Virus record (IMG/VR): IMGVR_UViG_3300044641_001567
Span: 1-22,445 of that record
DNA length: 22,445 nt
Source of the DNA: a virus
Strand: one strand, 5' to 3'
Within the stretch, counting starts at the first letter, position 1; each line of letters starts with the position of its first letter. The notes below the pieces were generated by a model that saw only the letters and a program-made list of their open reading frames with translations, was not told the origin of the DNA and made no database searches. A program made the translations under genes and the position numbers. This document shows positions 13,034-17,255 of this stretch, piece by piece.

Positions 13034-13471
13034 CTACCCGTAAATCACTTCGCCAAGTACGGCTACTTGTAGTACGGCATCACCGCAGATGGCATCGTAA
13101 TCATCGAAGTCGTACAAGTCCATGTACACCTGTGTGTTGGCTATCGGTAAGGCTTTGAGTAACTCCTCAATACCGACAATCTTTTCTGTCTTAAGTAAAG
13201 TTATCTCATCAATGGCAACGAGGCGCACCTTGCCCATCTTGTCCCAGTCTGTGTCCTCAAGGTAGTCAACTTCGTACCAGTGATTACCGAAAGATTCAAA
13301 GGCTGAGCCAAAGACGGCATCCCATAACTCTTGTTTGTTAATCTCAACCTGTATGGTGGCTGTTGTTTCTGTCTTAAGTGATGATGAGATAAGCCGTGTC
13401 CCATTTACATAATTAAATGTGGCTGGGTCTACCTCGCTGTCAACCTCTGTTACTACTGTCCATGTGGTCAT
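13034..13471 (-). CDS. 145-residue acidic hypothetical protein
   Basis: Started at the ATG at 13471, one base after the stop of the upstream gene, with AGGAG eight bases before it. The product starts MTTWTVVTEVDSEVDPATFN, is strongly acidic (Asp/Glu-rich towards the C-terminus, with DLYDFDDYDAICGD) and contains two copies of LKTE encoded by the recurrent CTTAAGACAGAA motif (near codons 34 and 95). No catalytic motif is recognised. The acidity would suit an inhibitor or a DNA mimic, but that is only a guess. Confidence 0.65.
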   Translation of the reverse strand: MTTWTVVTEVDSEVDPATFNYVNGTRLISSSLKTETTATIQVEINKQELWDAVFGSAFESFGNHWYEVDYLEDTDWDKMGKVRLVAIDEITLLKTEKIVGIEELLKALPIANTQVYMDLYDFDDYDAICGDAVLQVAVLGEVIYG

Positions 13472-13472
13472 T

Positions 13473-13601
13473 TTATTCTCCTGTCTTAAGTAGTAAATCA
13501 TAAAGCACTGACCCAAACTTTGAGTCGTTCTTTTCGGTAGCCTCTGCCATTTTCAAGGCTTCAATACAGACTTTCAACTGATGGCTAGTAACTGTAATCA
13601 T
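13473..13601 (-). CDS. 42-residue helical microprotein ending LLLKTGE
   Basis: ATG at 13601 follows CTTAAGACAGGAGAAACAAA, a complete motif with ribosome site. The product starts MITVTSHQLKVCIEALKMAE, a largely helical sequence, and ends LLLKTGE. That C-terminus is itself encoded by the next motif copy (13478-13490), which also provides the AGGAG of the following gene. Function unknown. Confidence 0.55.
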   Translation of the reverse strand: MITVTSHQLKVCIEALKMAEATEKNDSKFGSVLYDLLLKTGE

Positions 13602-13641
13602 TTTGTTTCTCCTGTCTTAAGTTCGAACCTTTCGAACCAGT

Positions 13642-13683
13642 GCCCTCGTTGGGTTATGAACCCGTAGCCTTTAGCACGAGGGC
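13642..13683 (-). other. Branched GC-rich hairpin element 1
   Basis: Outer stem GCCCTCG/CGAGGGC (13642-13648 with 13677-13683) encloses a perfect hairpin GGGTT...AACCC (13651-13663) and a single-stranded or weakly paired GCTAAAGGCTAC. It begins eight bases after the stop of the zinc ribbon gene (13692-13829) and is followed on the minus strand by CACTGG, a TTCGAA/GTTCGAAC inverted repeat and then the CTTAAGACAGGAG motif of the next gene. No U-tract. Three further copies with the same layout occur at 15961, 16198 and 16940. Confidence 0.65.
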
Positions 13684-13691
13684 TGTGAGTT

Positions 13692-13829
13692 TTATCCCTG
13701 TAAGTCTTGCTTACAGTTCAAGCACTCAATCAAACTATTATCTTTGACAACAAGTTGCCCTTTCTTTACAGTTCCGCCACAATCGGGGCATACATAAGAA
13801 CCAGTAAAGGTAAGTTGTGCTTGCTTCAT
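13692..13829 (-). CDS. 45-residue zinc ribbon microprotein
   Basis: ATG at 13829 with GGGAG (a CAGACGGGAGAAGCAA version of the usual motif). The product starts MKQAQLTFTGSYVCPDCGGT; Cys14, Cys17, Cys36 and Cys39 give a classical zinc ribbon around a LVVKDNSL turn. It is the first gene after the promoter with CRP-like sites A and B, so it should be strongly expressed from there. Function unknown; small zinc ribbons may bind RNA polymerase or nucleic acid. Confidence 0.7.
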   Translation of the reverse strand: MKQAQLTFTGSYVCPDCGGTVKKGQLVVKDNSLIECLNCKQDLQG

Positions 13830-13861
13830 TTGCTTCTCCCGTCTGTTTAGTTGTTAATGTA

Positions 13862-13891
13862 ACTTTATTTGATGGGGTTACCCGATGTCAA
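13862..13891 (-). promoter_or_regulatory. Leftward promoter A
   Basis: On the minus strand TTGACA (13886-13891) is followed after 18 bases by TAAAGT (13862-13867). The -35 is perfect; the -10 matches 4 of 6. It lies 33 bases upstream of the zinc ribbon gene start at 13829 and has CRP-like site A exactly 10 bases upstream of the -35. Confidence 0.65.
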
Positions 13892-13901
13892 TAGATTTTA
13901 A

Positions 13902-13917
13902 TGTGATGTCTGTCACA
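13902..13917 (-). promoter_or_regulatory. CRP/GlxR-type operator site A
   Basis: A perfect TGTGA-N6-TCACA. Ten bases separate it from the -35 of promoter A. The palindrome is the consensus of CRP-family regulators, including mycobacterial CRP and corynebacterial GlxR. The pattern is seen directly; binding by a host regulator is inference. Confidence 0.6.
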
Positions 13918-13933
13918 CTTCGCATGAACTTAA

Positions 13934-13949
13934 TGTGATGTTGGTCACA
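13934..13949 (-). promoter_or_regulatory. CRP/GlxR-type operator site B
   Basis: A second perfect TGTGA-N6-TCACA, centred 32 bp (about three helical turns) upstream of site A. Two bases beyond it is the TGTATTAAGACA motif (13952-13963), the same arrangement as at site C. Confidence 0.6.
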
Positions 13950-13955
13950 TCTGTA

Positions 13956-14090
13956 TTAAGACACATCATTAACTTGCCAACTCATTTGTAATTCATGGCA
14001 GCAATCCTCGCAGTAATCGCAGTCATGTTCGGCTCGGTCAATCTGTTCATCGCAAGTTTTACACTTGGTTAGTTCTGTCTTAAGACTCAT
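13956..14090 (-). CDS. 44-residue cysteine-rich zinc microprotein
   Basis: ATG at 14090 with GAGGAG at 14098-14103 on the minus strand. The product starts MSLKTELTKCKTCDEQIDRA, and codons 2-5 (Ser-Leu-Lys-Thr) are the TCTTAAGACA motif. Cys10, Cys13, Cys24 and Cys27, with further Cys30 and Cys31, give one or two zinc sites. The TAA stop lies in the motif next to CRP-like site B (TCTTAATAC on the minus strand). The longer open frame to 14210 is rejected because it would overlap the next gene without a ribosome site. Function unknown. Confidence 0.65.
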   Translation of the reverse strand: MSLKTELTKCKTCDEQIDRAEHDCDYCEDCCHELQMSWQVNDVS

Positions 14091-14148
14091 TTGTTTATCT
14101 CCTCTCCATGGTGGCACTCGGTCAATGGTCGCAAGCAATCTCCGCACA

Positions 14149-14409
14149 TTACTCTCCCCCTTCTGTTGGTAAGCAATCTCTAAAGCAATCCTCGCAGGTG
14201 TTGCCATCATCGTCTGTATTTTTACAGTCGCATTGGTCGCAGTCGCATGGCTTTAATTCTGTCCATGTATTTTGTCCGTCAATGAACTCGGCTTCATCGT
14301 CTAGCACTTGGCTAAAATCTGGAAACTCATAGTTCTTTAATACTTCTTCAATGTTATCTGTCTTAATAATGAAATCATGTCGCATGCTTAGGCGGTATGT
14401 TTTACTCAT
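14149..14409 (-). CDS. 86-residue protein with acidic zinc-cluster tail
   Basis: ATG at 14409 overlaps the TGA of the upstream gene (ATGA). The product starts MSKTYRLSMRHDFIIKTDNI, the same strand-strand-helix start as two other proteins of the array. The C-terminal third holds CDCDQCDCKN and CEDCFRDC (seven cysteines between residues 55 and 79) with many Asp/Glu. The spacing suggests a zinc or other metal cluster. Function unknown. The 58 bases between its stop and the next start contain a plain ribosome site but no hairpin. Confidence 0.65.
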   Translation of the reverse strand: MSKTYRLSMRHDFIIKTDNIEEVLKNYEFPDFSQVLDDEAEFIDGQNTWTELKPCDCDQCDCKNTDDDGNTCEDCFRDCLPTEGGE

Positions 14410-14567
14410 GGCAGTGGGTACCCGTCTGGACACCCGACTTGCTCGACTAGGCAAGACTCTGGAATATCCCAGATGCCTTGGTCACTTGTAAACTTAAACA
14501 ATCCGATAAGTATTAAGACATAAATAACTATGGCTCTGACTTGCTTGCCTTTGCGTGTAAGTTTCAT
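14406..14567 (-). CDS. 53-residue single-pass membrane microprotein
   Basis: ATG at 14567 directly abuts the motif (GACTTAAGACATG), no Shine-Dalgarno, 11 bases after the upstream stop. The product starts MKLTRKGKQVRAIVIYVLIL, with a basic N-terminus, a hydrophobic segment (about residues 10-25) and a short outer tail containing two cysteines (DIPESCL and QVGCPDG) that could form a disulfide. The topology would be N-in, C-out. It could alter membrane behaviour during infection, but nothing specific is seen. Confidence 0.6.
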   Translation of the reverse strand: MKLTRKGKQVRAIVIYVLILIGLFKFTSDQGIWDIPESCLVEQVGCPDGYPLP

Positions 14568-14578
14568 GTCTTAAGTCA

Positions 14579-14833
14579 CTACCCTTCCAGCGTGTAGCAT
14601 TTAGGGCAGAGGGTGAGTCCGTTATCCTCGCGCTGTTGATAGTTCTCTGTCCACTCTGAGCAACTGTCGCACATCTCGGCATCAACTTCCTCGCTGCTTG
14701 GAATGATTGAAAGTTGGGCGGTGAACTCCTGAAAGATTTCGTCTGCTGTCTTTTCATCTTCGGAATAAAACTCGTAGTTGATACTCTCGAAACTTGGCTC
14801 GTGAAGAATCTCTATGCTGTACTTGTGTGCCAT
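14579..14833 (-). CDS. 84-residue protein with C-terminal zinc ribbon
   Basis: Started at the ATG at 14833, two bases after the stop of the upstream gene; the longer frame to 14932 would overlap that gene. The product starts MAHKYSIEILHEPSFESINY with an alpha/beta N-terminal part, then Cys55, Cys58 (EMCDSCSE) and Cys76, Cys79 (LCPKCYT). It is built like the protein at 14149-14409, suggesting duplication and divergence. AGAAGG upstream of the ATG is part of the motif copy CTTAAGACAGAAGG. Function unknown. Confidence 0.65.
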   Translation of the reverse strand: MAHKYSIEILHEPSFESINYEFYSEDEKTADEIFQEFTAQLSIIPSSEEVDAEMCDSCSEWTENYQQREDNGLTLCPKCYTLEG

Positions 14834-14834
14834 G

Positions 14835-15023
14835 TTAGTTACCTTCTGTCTTAAGTAAGAAACCCATGTAGTAACCTTCTTTGATGTCGTTCCACATCCA
14901 GCGTTCTGCGTTGCTTGTCCAGCGCTCCACATCTACGGTTCGGCTGACTCCGTTCTGTGTAACTGTGTAGGTGGTGCCTTCGGTGGTGATGGTGTCACCG
15001 TTGGGGTGTGTCCATGTTGCCAT
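14835..15023 (-). CDS. 62-residue beta-rich hypothetical protein
   Basis: ATG at 15023 with ACAGGAG, a CTTAGACAGGAG variant of the motif, 9 bases upstream. The product starts MATWTHPNGDTITTEGTTYT, contains alternating Thr/Val strands and several Trp (ERWTSNAERWMWND) and ends FLLKTEGN, where LKTE is encoded by the motif. It is the first gene behind promoter C and CRP-like site C. No family recognised. Confidence 0.6.
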   Translation of the reverse strand: MATWTHPNGDTITTEGTTYTVTQNGVSRTVDVERWTSNAERWMWNDIKEGYYMGFLLKTEGN

Positions 15024-15071
15024 TCTCTTGCTCCTGTCTAAGGTGGGCGGTGTGCCTTACCTTGTGCCCTA

Positions 15072-15101
15072 ATCGTGTCGCGAACACGCGCCTTCTGTCA
15101 A
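15072..15101 (-). promoter_or_regulatory. Leftward promoter C (weak -10)
   Basis: A perfect minus-strand TTGACA (15096-15101) lies 10 bases from CRP-like site C. The best -10 in range is CACGAT at 15072-15077 (18-base spacer, 3 of 6 matches), which would fit a promoter that needs an activator. The next start is at 15023. Confidence 0.5.
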
Positions 15102-15111
15102 GGGTTAGGGC

Positions 15112-15127
15112 TGTGATGTTGGTCACA
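15112..15127 (-). promoter_or_regulatory. CRP/GlxR-type operator site C
   Basis: A perfect TGTGA-N6-TCACA with the same spacer (TGTTGG) as site B. It lies 10 bases from the -35 of promoter C, and two bases on its other side is the palindrome TGTCTTAAGACA (15130-15141). The 30-bp block matches the block at 13934-13963 at 29 positions. Confidence 0.6.
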
Positions 15128-15133
15128 TCTGTC

Positions 15134-15295
15134 TTAAGACACGCTCTCCATTTTCTCTTGAAAGAATTGACTAGCGCAAGCATCACCGCAAAGCCACGCC
15201 TCTACCGTTCGCGGTCTGCGACCGCTCCCTGCCATGGTGGTGTAATACTCTTTGAAAGTATCCGCTCCGCATTGCTGGCATTTTTTAGGTGTCAT
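15134..15295 (-). CDS. 53-residue zinc finger microprotein
   Basis: ATG at 15295 overlaps the TGA of the upstream gene (ATGA). The product starts MTPKKCQQCGADTFKEYYTT; Cys6 and Cys9, then WLCGDACASQFF (Cys36, Cys40) give a treble-clef-like CxxC...CxxxC. The final codons and TAA stop lie within the palindromic motif (GTGTCTTAA). It is the last gene before promoter C of the next transcription unit. Function unknown; the pattern is common in small nucleic-acid-binding zinc proteins. Confidence 0.65.
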   Translation of the reverse strand: MTPKKCQQCGADTFKEYYTTMAGSGRRPRTVEAWLCGDACASQFFQEKMESVS

Positions 15296-15459
15296 GCTGT
15301 CACTCTCCAGTCTTGCCAGTTAGGGCGCGTGCCTTGCGGGGTAGTCTCGCGGATTAAAGTAATCCCGCATTGACACGAGGCGCTTACCATTGTGTAATCG
15401 TCTGCCTCTCGGCGGGCTAGTACTATCTCGGTTCCGTATGGTTCATGCTTGTGAGTCAT
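15292..15459 (-). CDS. 55-residue hypothetical protein
   Basis: ATG at 15459 directly abuts the motif (GCTTAAGACATG), which also holds the TAA stop of the upstream gene; no ribosome site is present. The product starts MTHKHEPYGTEIVLARREAD; a CQCG pair (Cys29, Cys31) and a Trp-rich end (NWQDWRVTA) are the only landmarks. It is followed by a coupled zinc finger gene. Function unknown. Confidence 0.6.
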   Translation of the reverse strand: MTHKHEPYGTEIVLARREADDYTMVSASCQCGITLIRETTPQGTRPNWQDWRVTA

Positions 15460-15462
15460 GTC

Positions 15463-15837
15463 TTAAGCCACATCTTTCTCACGCTTTAGCGTGATTGGTA
15501 GGTGTTCGTCAAAGTCTGCGAAATAAACCCAGCCTTTGCCATCCTCGTAAAGGTAGGCGTACTCCACGCCATAATCGAACTTATCCAGCCAGTCTTGAAC
15601 GCCTGTAAAGGTGCGAGCGCTTTCTGATTCGTTGCCGTAGGCTTCCGCTTTGGTTGCCTCTAGTGTCTCCTTCAAAGAGGAGATGCTTCCAAAGGCGATA
15701 AGTGACTCTGCCTGTGCCTTGCTGTCATAGTTATCAATCAAGCCCAGCCCTACCCCGCTAGGGTATCCATCCCAGTGGCAATAAATTGCGCGTACTGTGT
15801 CGCCTTCTTTGATTCCGATTGTGCTTCGTGTTGCCAT
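15463..15837 (-). CDS. 124-residue conserved phage-type hypothetical protein
   Basis: The product starts MATRSTIGIKEGDTVRAIYC and continues HWDGYPSGVG (residues 21-30). This MATRSxIGI...IYCHWDGYPSG opening is a pattern I recognise from many phage and bacterial hypothetical proteins without assigned activity. The remainder is mixed alpha/beta with several aromatic residues and a basic C-terminus. The TAA stop lies in a motif copy. The ribosome site is the GACAGGAG of the motif at 15846-15858, downstream of promoter D. Function unknown. Confidence 0.7.
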   Translation of the reverse strand: MATRSTIGIKEGDTVRAIYCHWDGYPSGVGLGLIDNYDSKAQAESLIAFGSISSLKETLEATKAEAYGNESESARTFTGVQDWLDKFDYGVEYAYLYEDGKGWVYFADFDEHLPITLKREKDVA

Positions 15838-15901
15838 TTATTTATTCTCCTGTCTTAATACCTAACGAGATACTTTCCCGCTTGGTTTCTTGCTTGGTGT
15901 A

Positions 15902-15930
15902 AGTAAATCATCTCGCGCCCTGCTTGTCTA
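15902..15930 (-). promoter_or_regulatory. Leftward promoter D
   Basis: On the minus strand TAGACA (15925-15930) is followed after 17 bases by TTTACT (15902-15907). The -35 matches 5 of 6, the -10 4 of 6. It lies upstream of the 124-residue gene starting at 15837, and CRP-like site D is exactly 10 bases upstream of the -35. Confidence 0.6.
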
Positions 15931-15940
15931 GCATTTAGCG

Positions 15941-15956
15941 TGTGATGTTGCTCACA
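15941..15956 (-). promoter_or_regulatory. CRP/GlxR-type operator site D
   Basis: A perfect TGTGA-N6-TCACA (spacer TGTTGC). Ten bases separate it from the -35 of promoter D. Upstream on the minus strand, four bases away, is branched hairpin element 2, which could end the previous transcript. Confidence 0.6.
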
Positions 15957-15960
15957 TCGT

Positions 15961-16000
15961 GCCCCGCTGAGTTGCGAACTCGTAGCCTTTAGCGCGGGGC
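15961..16000 (-). other. Branched GC-rich hairpin element 2
   Basis: Outer stem GCCCCGC/GCGGGGC (15961-15967 with 15994-16000), inner hairpin GAGTT...AACTC (15969-15981) and the same GCTAAAGGCTAC segment as element 1. It starts eight bases after the TAA of the 45-residue gene, and CRP-like site D follows. No U-tract follows on the minus strand. Confidence 0.65.
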
Positions 16001-16008
16001 GTTCTGTC

Positions 16009-16146
16009 TTAAGACAGTTTGCTTATCTCCCTTCTAATTTTGCTCTCTAACTTGTCGAGGCGCTTGGCGCGGTCATCTCCATGACTGCCTTGCGTGTCGA
16101 ATTCAACGGCTGAAAGTAAATCGCGCAATTCTTGAACCGTAAACAT
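16009..16146 (-). CDS. 45-residue helical microprotein
   Basis: ATG at 16146 after CTTAAGACAGGAGATAGAAA, a complete motif with ribosome site. The product starts MFTVQELRDLLSAVEFDTQG and continues with a charged helix (DDRAKRLDKLESKIRREISK) that has heptad spacing and may form a coiled coil. The final TCT-TAA lies in a 14-bp perfect palindrome CTGTCTTAAGACAG (16004-16017). Function unknown. Confidence 0.65.
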   Translation of the reverse strand: MFTVQELRDLLSAVEFDTQGSHGDDRAKRLDKLESKIRREISKLS

Positions 16147-16167
16147 TTTCTATCTCCTGTCTTAAGT

Positions 16168-16190
16168 CACAAGGCGAGGATTTCCCGCCT
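16168..16190 (-). repeat. Hairpin between element 3 and the start motif
   Basis: CAAGGCG and CGCCTTG form a seven-base-pair stem around a short loop. It lies between branched element 3 and the CTTAAGACAGGAG start motif of the 45-residue gene, in the place taken by a TTCGAA/GTTCGAAC repeat at elements 1 and 4. Confidence 0.5.
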
Positions 16191-16197
16191 TGCTAGT

Positions 16198-16244
16198 GCC
16201 CCCGCTTAGTCTTGAACTAGCGCCGACTTAATCGGTGCGGGGGC
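16198..16244 (-). other. Branched GC-rich hairpin element 3
   Basis: Outer stem GCCCCCGC/GCGGGGGC (16198-16205 with 16237-16244) with two inner hairpins, TAGT...ACTA (16207-16219) and CCGA...TCGG (16223-16235), giving a three-way junction. It starts nine bases after the stop of the SprT-like gene and precedes the start motif of the next gene. No U-tract. Confidence 0.65.
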
Positions 16245-16253
16245 GATTCTGTC

Positions 16254-16901
16254 TTAATCCTCGGTGCTGAATCGCATCATACATTCATCGCATCGGATAC
16301 CTGAATCAATCACGCCACGAGATGCGCGAATCGTCTTTGGTTCGTCACATTGGCAGACCGCCTTCAATAAATTCGTATTTCGACCCTTAGGCTTGGCGTT
16401 AGCGCCCTCGCCTGTTGCTGTGAGTTCAAGCGCCTTAGTGAGAATCGCAAGCGCTTTGCTCCATCGCTTTGCGCCGAATTCGGTGAGTTCGGTAGATGCG
16501 TGTCCCTTGCCTTTGATTTCGATGGTCTTAAGACCTAACGCCTCGGCTTGTGCTTTGAACTTGTTGTTATGGTATCCATTAGCGGAGCAATCAGAAATTC
16601 CGTTAGCGTGATTCAATGAGTGACCGACCTCGTGGAGCAAAGTAGAAAGAATCTCCTCGCCTGTCGTAAAGTGCTCCAGATTGAAAGCAATTTCATTAAA
16701 AGATTCTGCTCCAGATTGCCATGGGGTGTAAGTCGTAAAGTGCCCTTTGCGACCCTTTAAAGCGCGGGTTACAAGAATCGTGACACGAGGCGCGCCTGTC
16801 TCGGCTTTGATGATTTCGTGTGCCTGCTCTAACGCTTTGGTAAGAGTTGAAAGCGCCTCGGTCTTAGTTGCTTTTGCTTGATTCTTAAGTGCTGAGTTCA
16901 T
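16254..16901 (-). CDS. SprT-like zinc metalloprotease with C-terminal zinc ribbon
   Basis: A 215-residue protein. TLLHEVGHSLNHANG carries HExxH (His90, Glu91, His94) and the third ligand is probably His111 in NGYHNNKFK, as in SprT/Spartan-like phage peptidases. The C-terminal segment has CQCDEP (Cys183, Cys185) and RCDECMMRF (Cys204, Cys207), a zinc ribbon typical of the family. SprT-domain proteins act on DNA-bound proteins in eukaryotes; the phage role is unknown. The start at 16901 follows CTTAAGACAGGAGAAAAA. By far the largest gene of the leftward array. Branched elements lie on both sides. Confidence 0.8.
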   Translation of the reverse strand: MNSALKNQAKATKTEALSTLTKALEQAHEIIKAETGAPRVTILVTRALKGRKGHFTTYTPWQSGAESFNEIAFNLEHFTTGEEILSTLLHEVGHSLNHANGISDCSANGYHNNKFKAQAEALGLKTIEIKGKGHASTELTEFGAKRWSKALAILTKALELTATGEGANAKPKGRNTNLLKAVCQCDEPKTIRASRGVIDSGIRCDECMMRFSTED

Positions 16902-16939
16902 TTTTTCTCCTGTCTTAAGTTCGAACTTTTCGAACTAGT

Positions 16940-16982
16940 GCCCCGCTCCGAATCGAATCGGCACGCCCTTGGCGGGCGGGGC
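16940..16982 (-). other. Branched GC-rich hairpin element 4
   Basis: Outer stem GCCCCGC/GCGGGGC (16940-16946 with 16976-16982) with inner hairpins CCGA...TCGG (16948-16961) and CGCC...GGCG (16964-16974). It starts six bases after the stop of the 50-residue gene and is followed on the minus strand by CACTAG, an AAGTTCGAACTT palindrome and the start motif of the SprT-like gene. Confidence 0.65.
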
Positions 16983-16988
16983 TAAATG

Positions 16989-17141
16989 TTACTTAGTTGA
17001 CCAGACTTTGAGAATTAAGCCTTCAATAAATTCTGGTGTCATTAGGGTGTCAGTGTTCTTGCCTGCTTTGATGTCATCGCTAAGAATTCGTAGCGCATAG
17101 TTGATTGCGCCCTTATCGGCTAGTTCTAGATTCATCTTCAT
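16989..17141 (-). CDS. 50-residue helical protein, first gene of the leftward array
   Basis: ATG at 17141 with ACAGGAG seven bases upstream, itself just after a TTAAGACATG copy of the motif. The product starts MKMNLELADKGAINYALRIL, a helical sequence with a second helix (PEFIEGLILKVW) and no cysteines. It is the first gene downstream of promoter E and so the first likely product of the array. Function unknown; first genes of such arrays are often host-takeover factors, but nothing in the sequence shows this. Confidence 0.65.
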   Translation of the reverse strand: MKMNLELADKGAINYALRILSDDIKAGKNTDTLMTPEFIEGLILKVWSTK

Positions 17142-17185
17142 ATTCTCCTGTCATGTCTTAAGTCGCTTTGACTTAATACACGAAA

Positions 17186-17213
17186 GATATAAGCGGGGCG
17201 GGTAGCCTGTCAA
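17186..17213 (-). promoter_or_regulatory. Leftward promoter E, strongest candidate
   Basis: On the minus strand TTGACA (17208-17213) is followed after 16 bases by TATATC (17186-17191), a perfect -35 and a -10 matching 5 of 6. The predicted start of transcription is about 40 bases before the ATG at 17141. CRP-like site E lies 26 bases upstream of the -35, unlike the 10-base spacing at sites A, C and D. Confidence 0.75.
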
Positions 17214-17239
17214 TAGGACAATGCGGGCAATTCGGACAT

Positions 17240-17255
17240 TGTGATGAACATCACA
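17240..17255 (-). promoter_or_regulatory. CRP/GlxR-type operator site E
   Basis: A perfect TGTGA-N6-TCACA (spacer TGAACA). With promoter E its centre would be near -68, close to the classical class I position of CRP activation, whereas sites A, C and D centre near -54. Confidence 0.6.

Larger units (their letters stand above)
12702..17163 (-). repeat. Dispersed CTTAAGACAGRA start-associated motif family
   Basis: In my manual count CTTAAG occurs 19 times between 11.6 and 17.5 kb, 18 of them as GTCTTAAG on the plus strand, against about six in the first 11.3 kb. Read on the coding (minus) strand the consensus is CTTAAGACAGRA. Full copies with AGGAG lie at the starts of the genes at 12688, 13471, 13601, 15837 (TATTAAG form), 16146 and 16901; shorter TTAAGAC-ATG forms at 11672, 13023, 14567 and 15459; degenerate forms at 12530, 12877, 13829, 15023 and 17141. 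Other copies are inside genes as codons for LKTE, or at stop codons. Confidence 0.8.

Noticed and set aside
14406-14470. A cloverleaf-like set of three short hairpins
   Set aside because: The region is fully explained as the 3' part of the 53-residue membrane microprotein gene.
15008-15373. Plus-strand 121-residue frame
   Set aside because: It lies antisense to two well-fitting minus-strand genes and crosses promoter C and site C.
16264-16611. Plus-strand 115-residue frame
   Set aside because: Antisense to the SprT-like gene, which has clear HExxH and zinc ribbon motifs.
13642-16982. tRNA or tRNA-like genes at the four branched hairpins
   Set aside because: The 7-bp outer stems and 7-base TTC-type loops looked tRNA-like, but no anticodon arm, no 5-bp T stem and no D arm can be drawn in about 40-47 bases.
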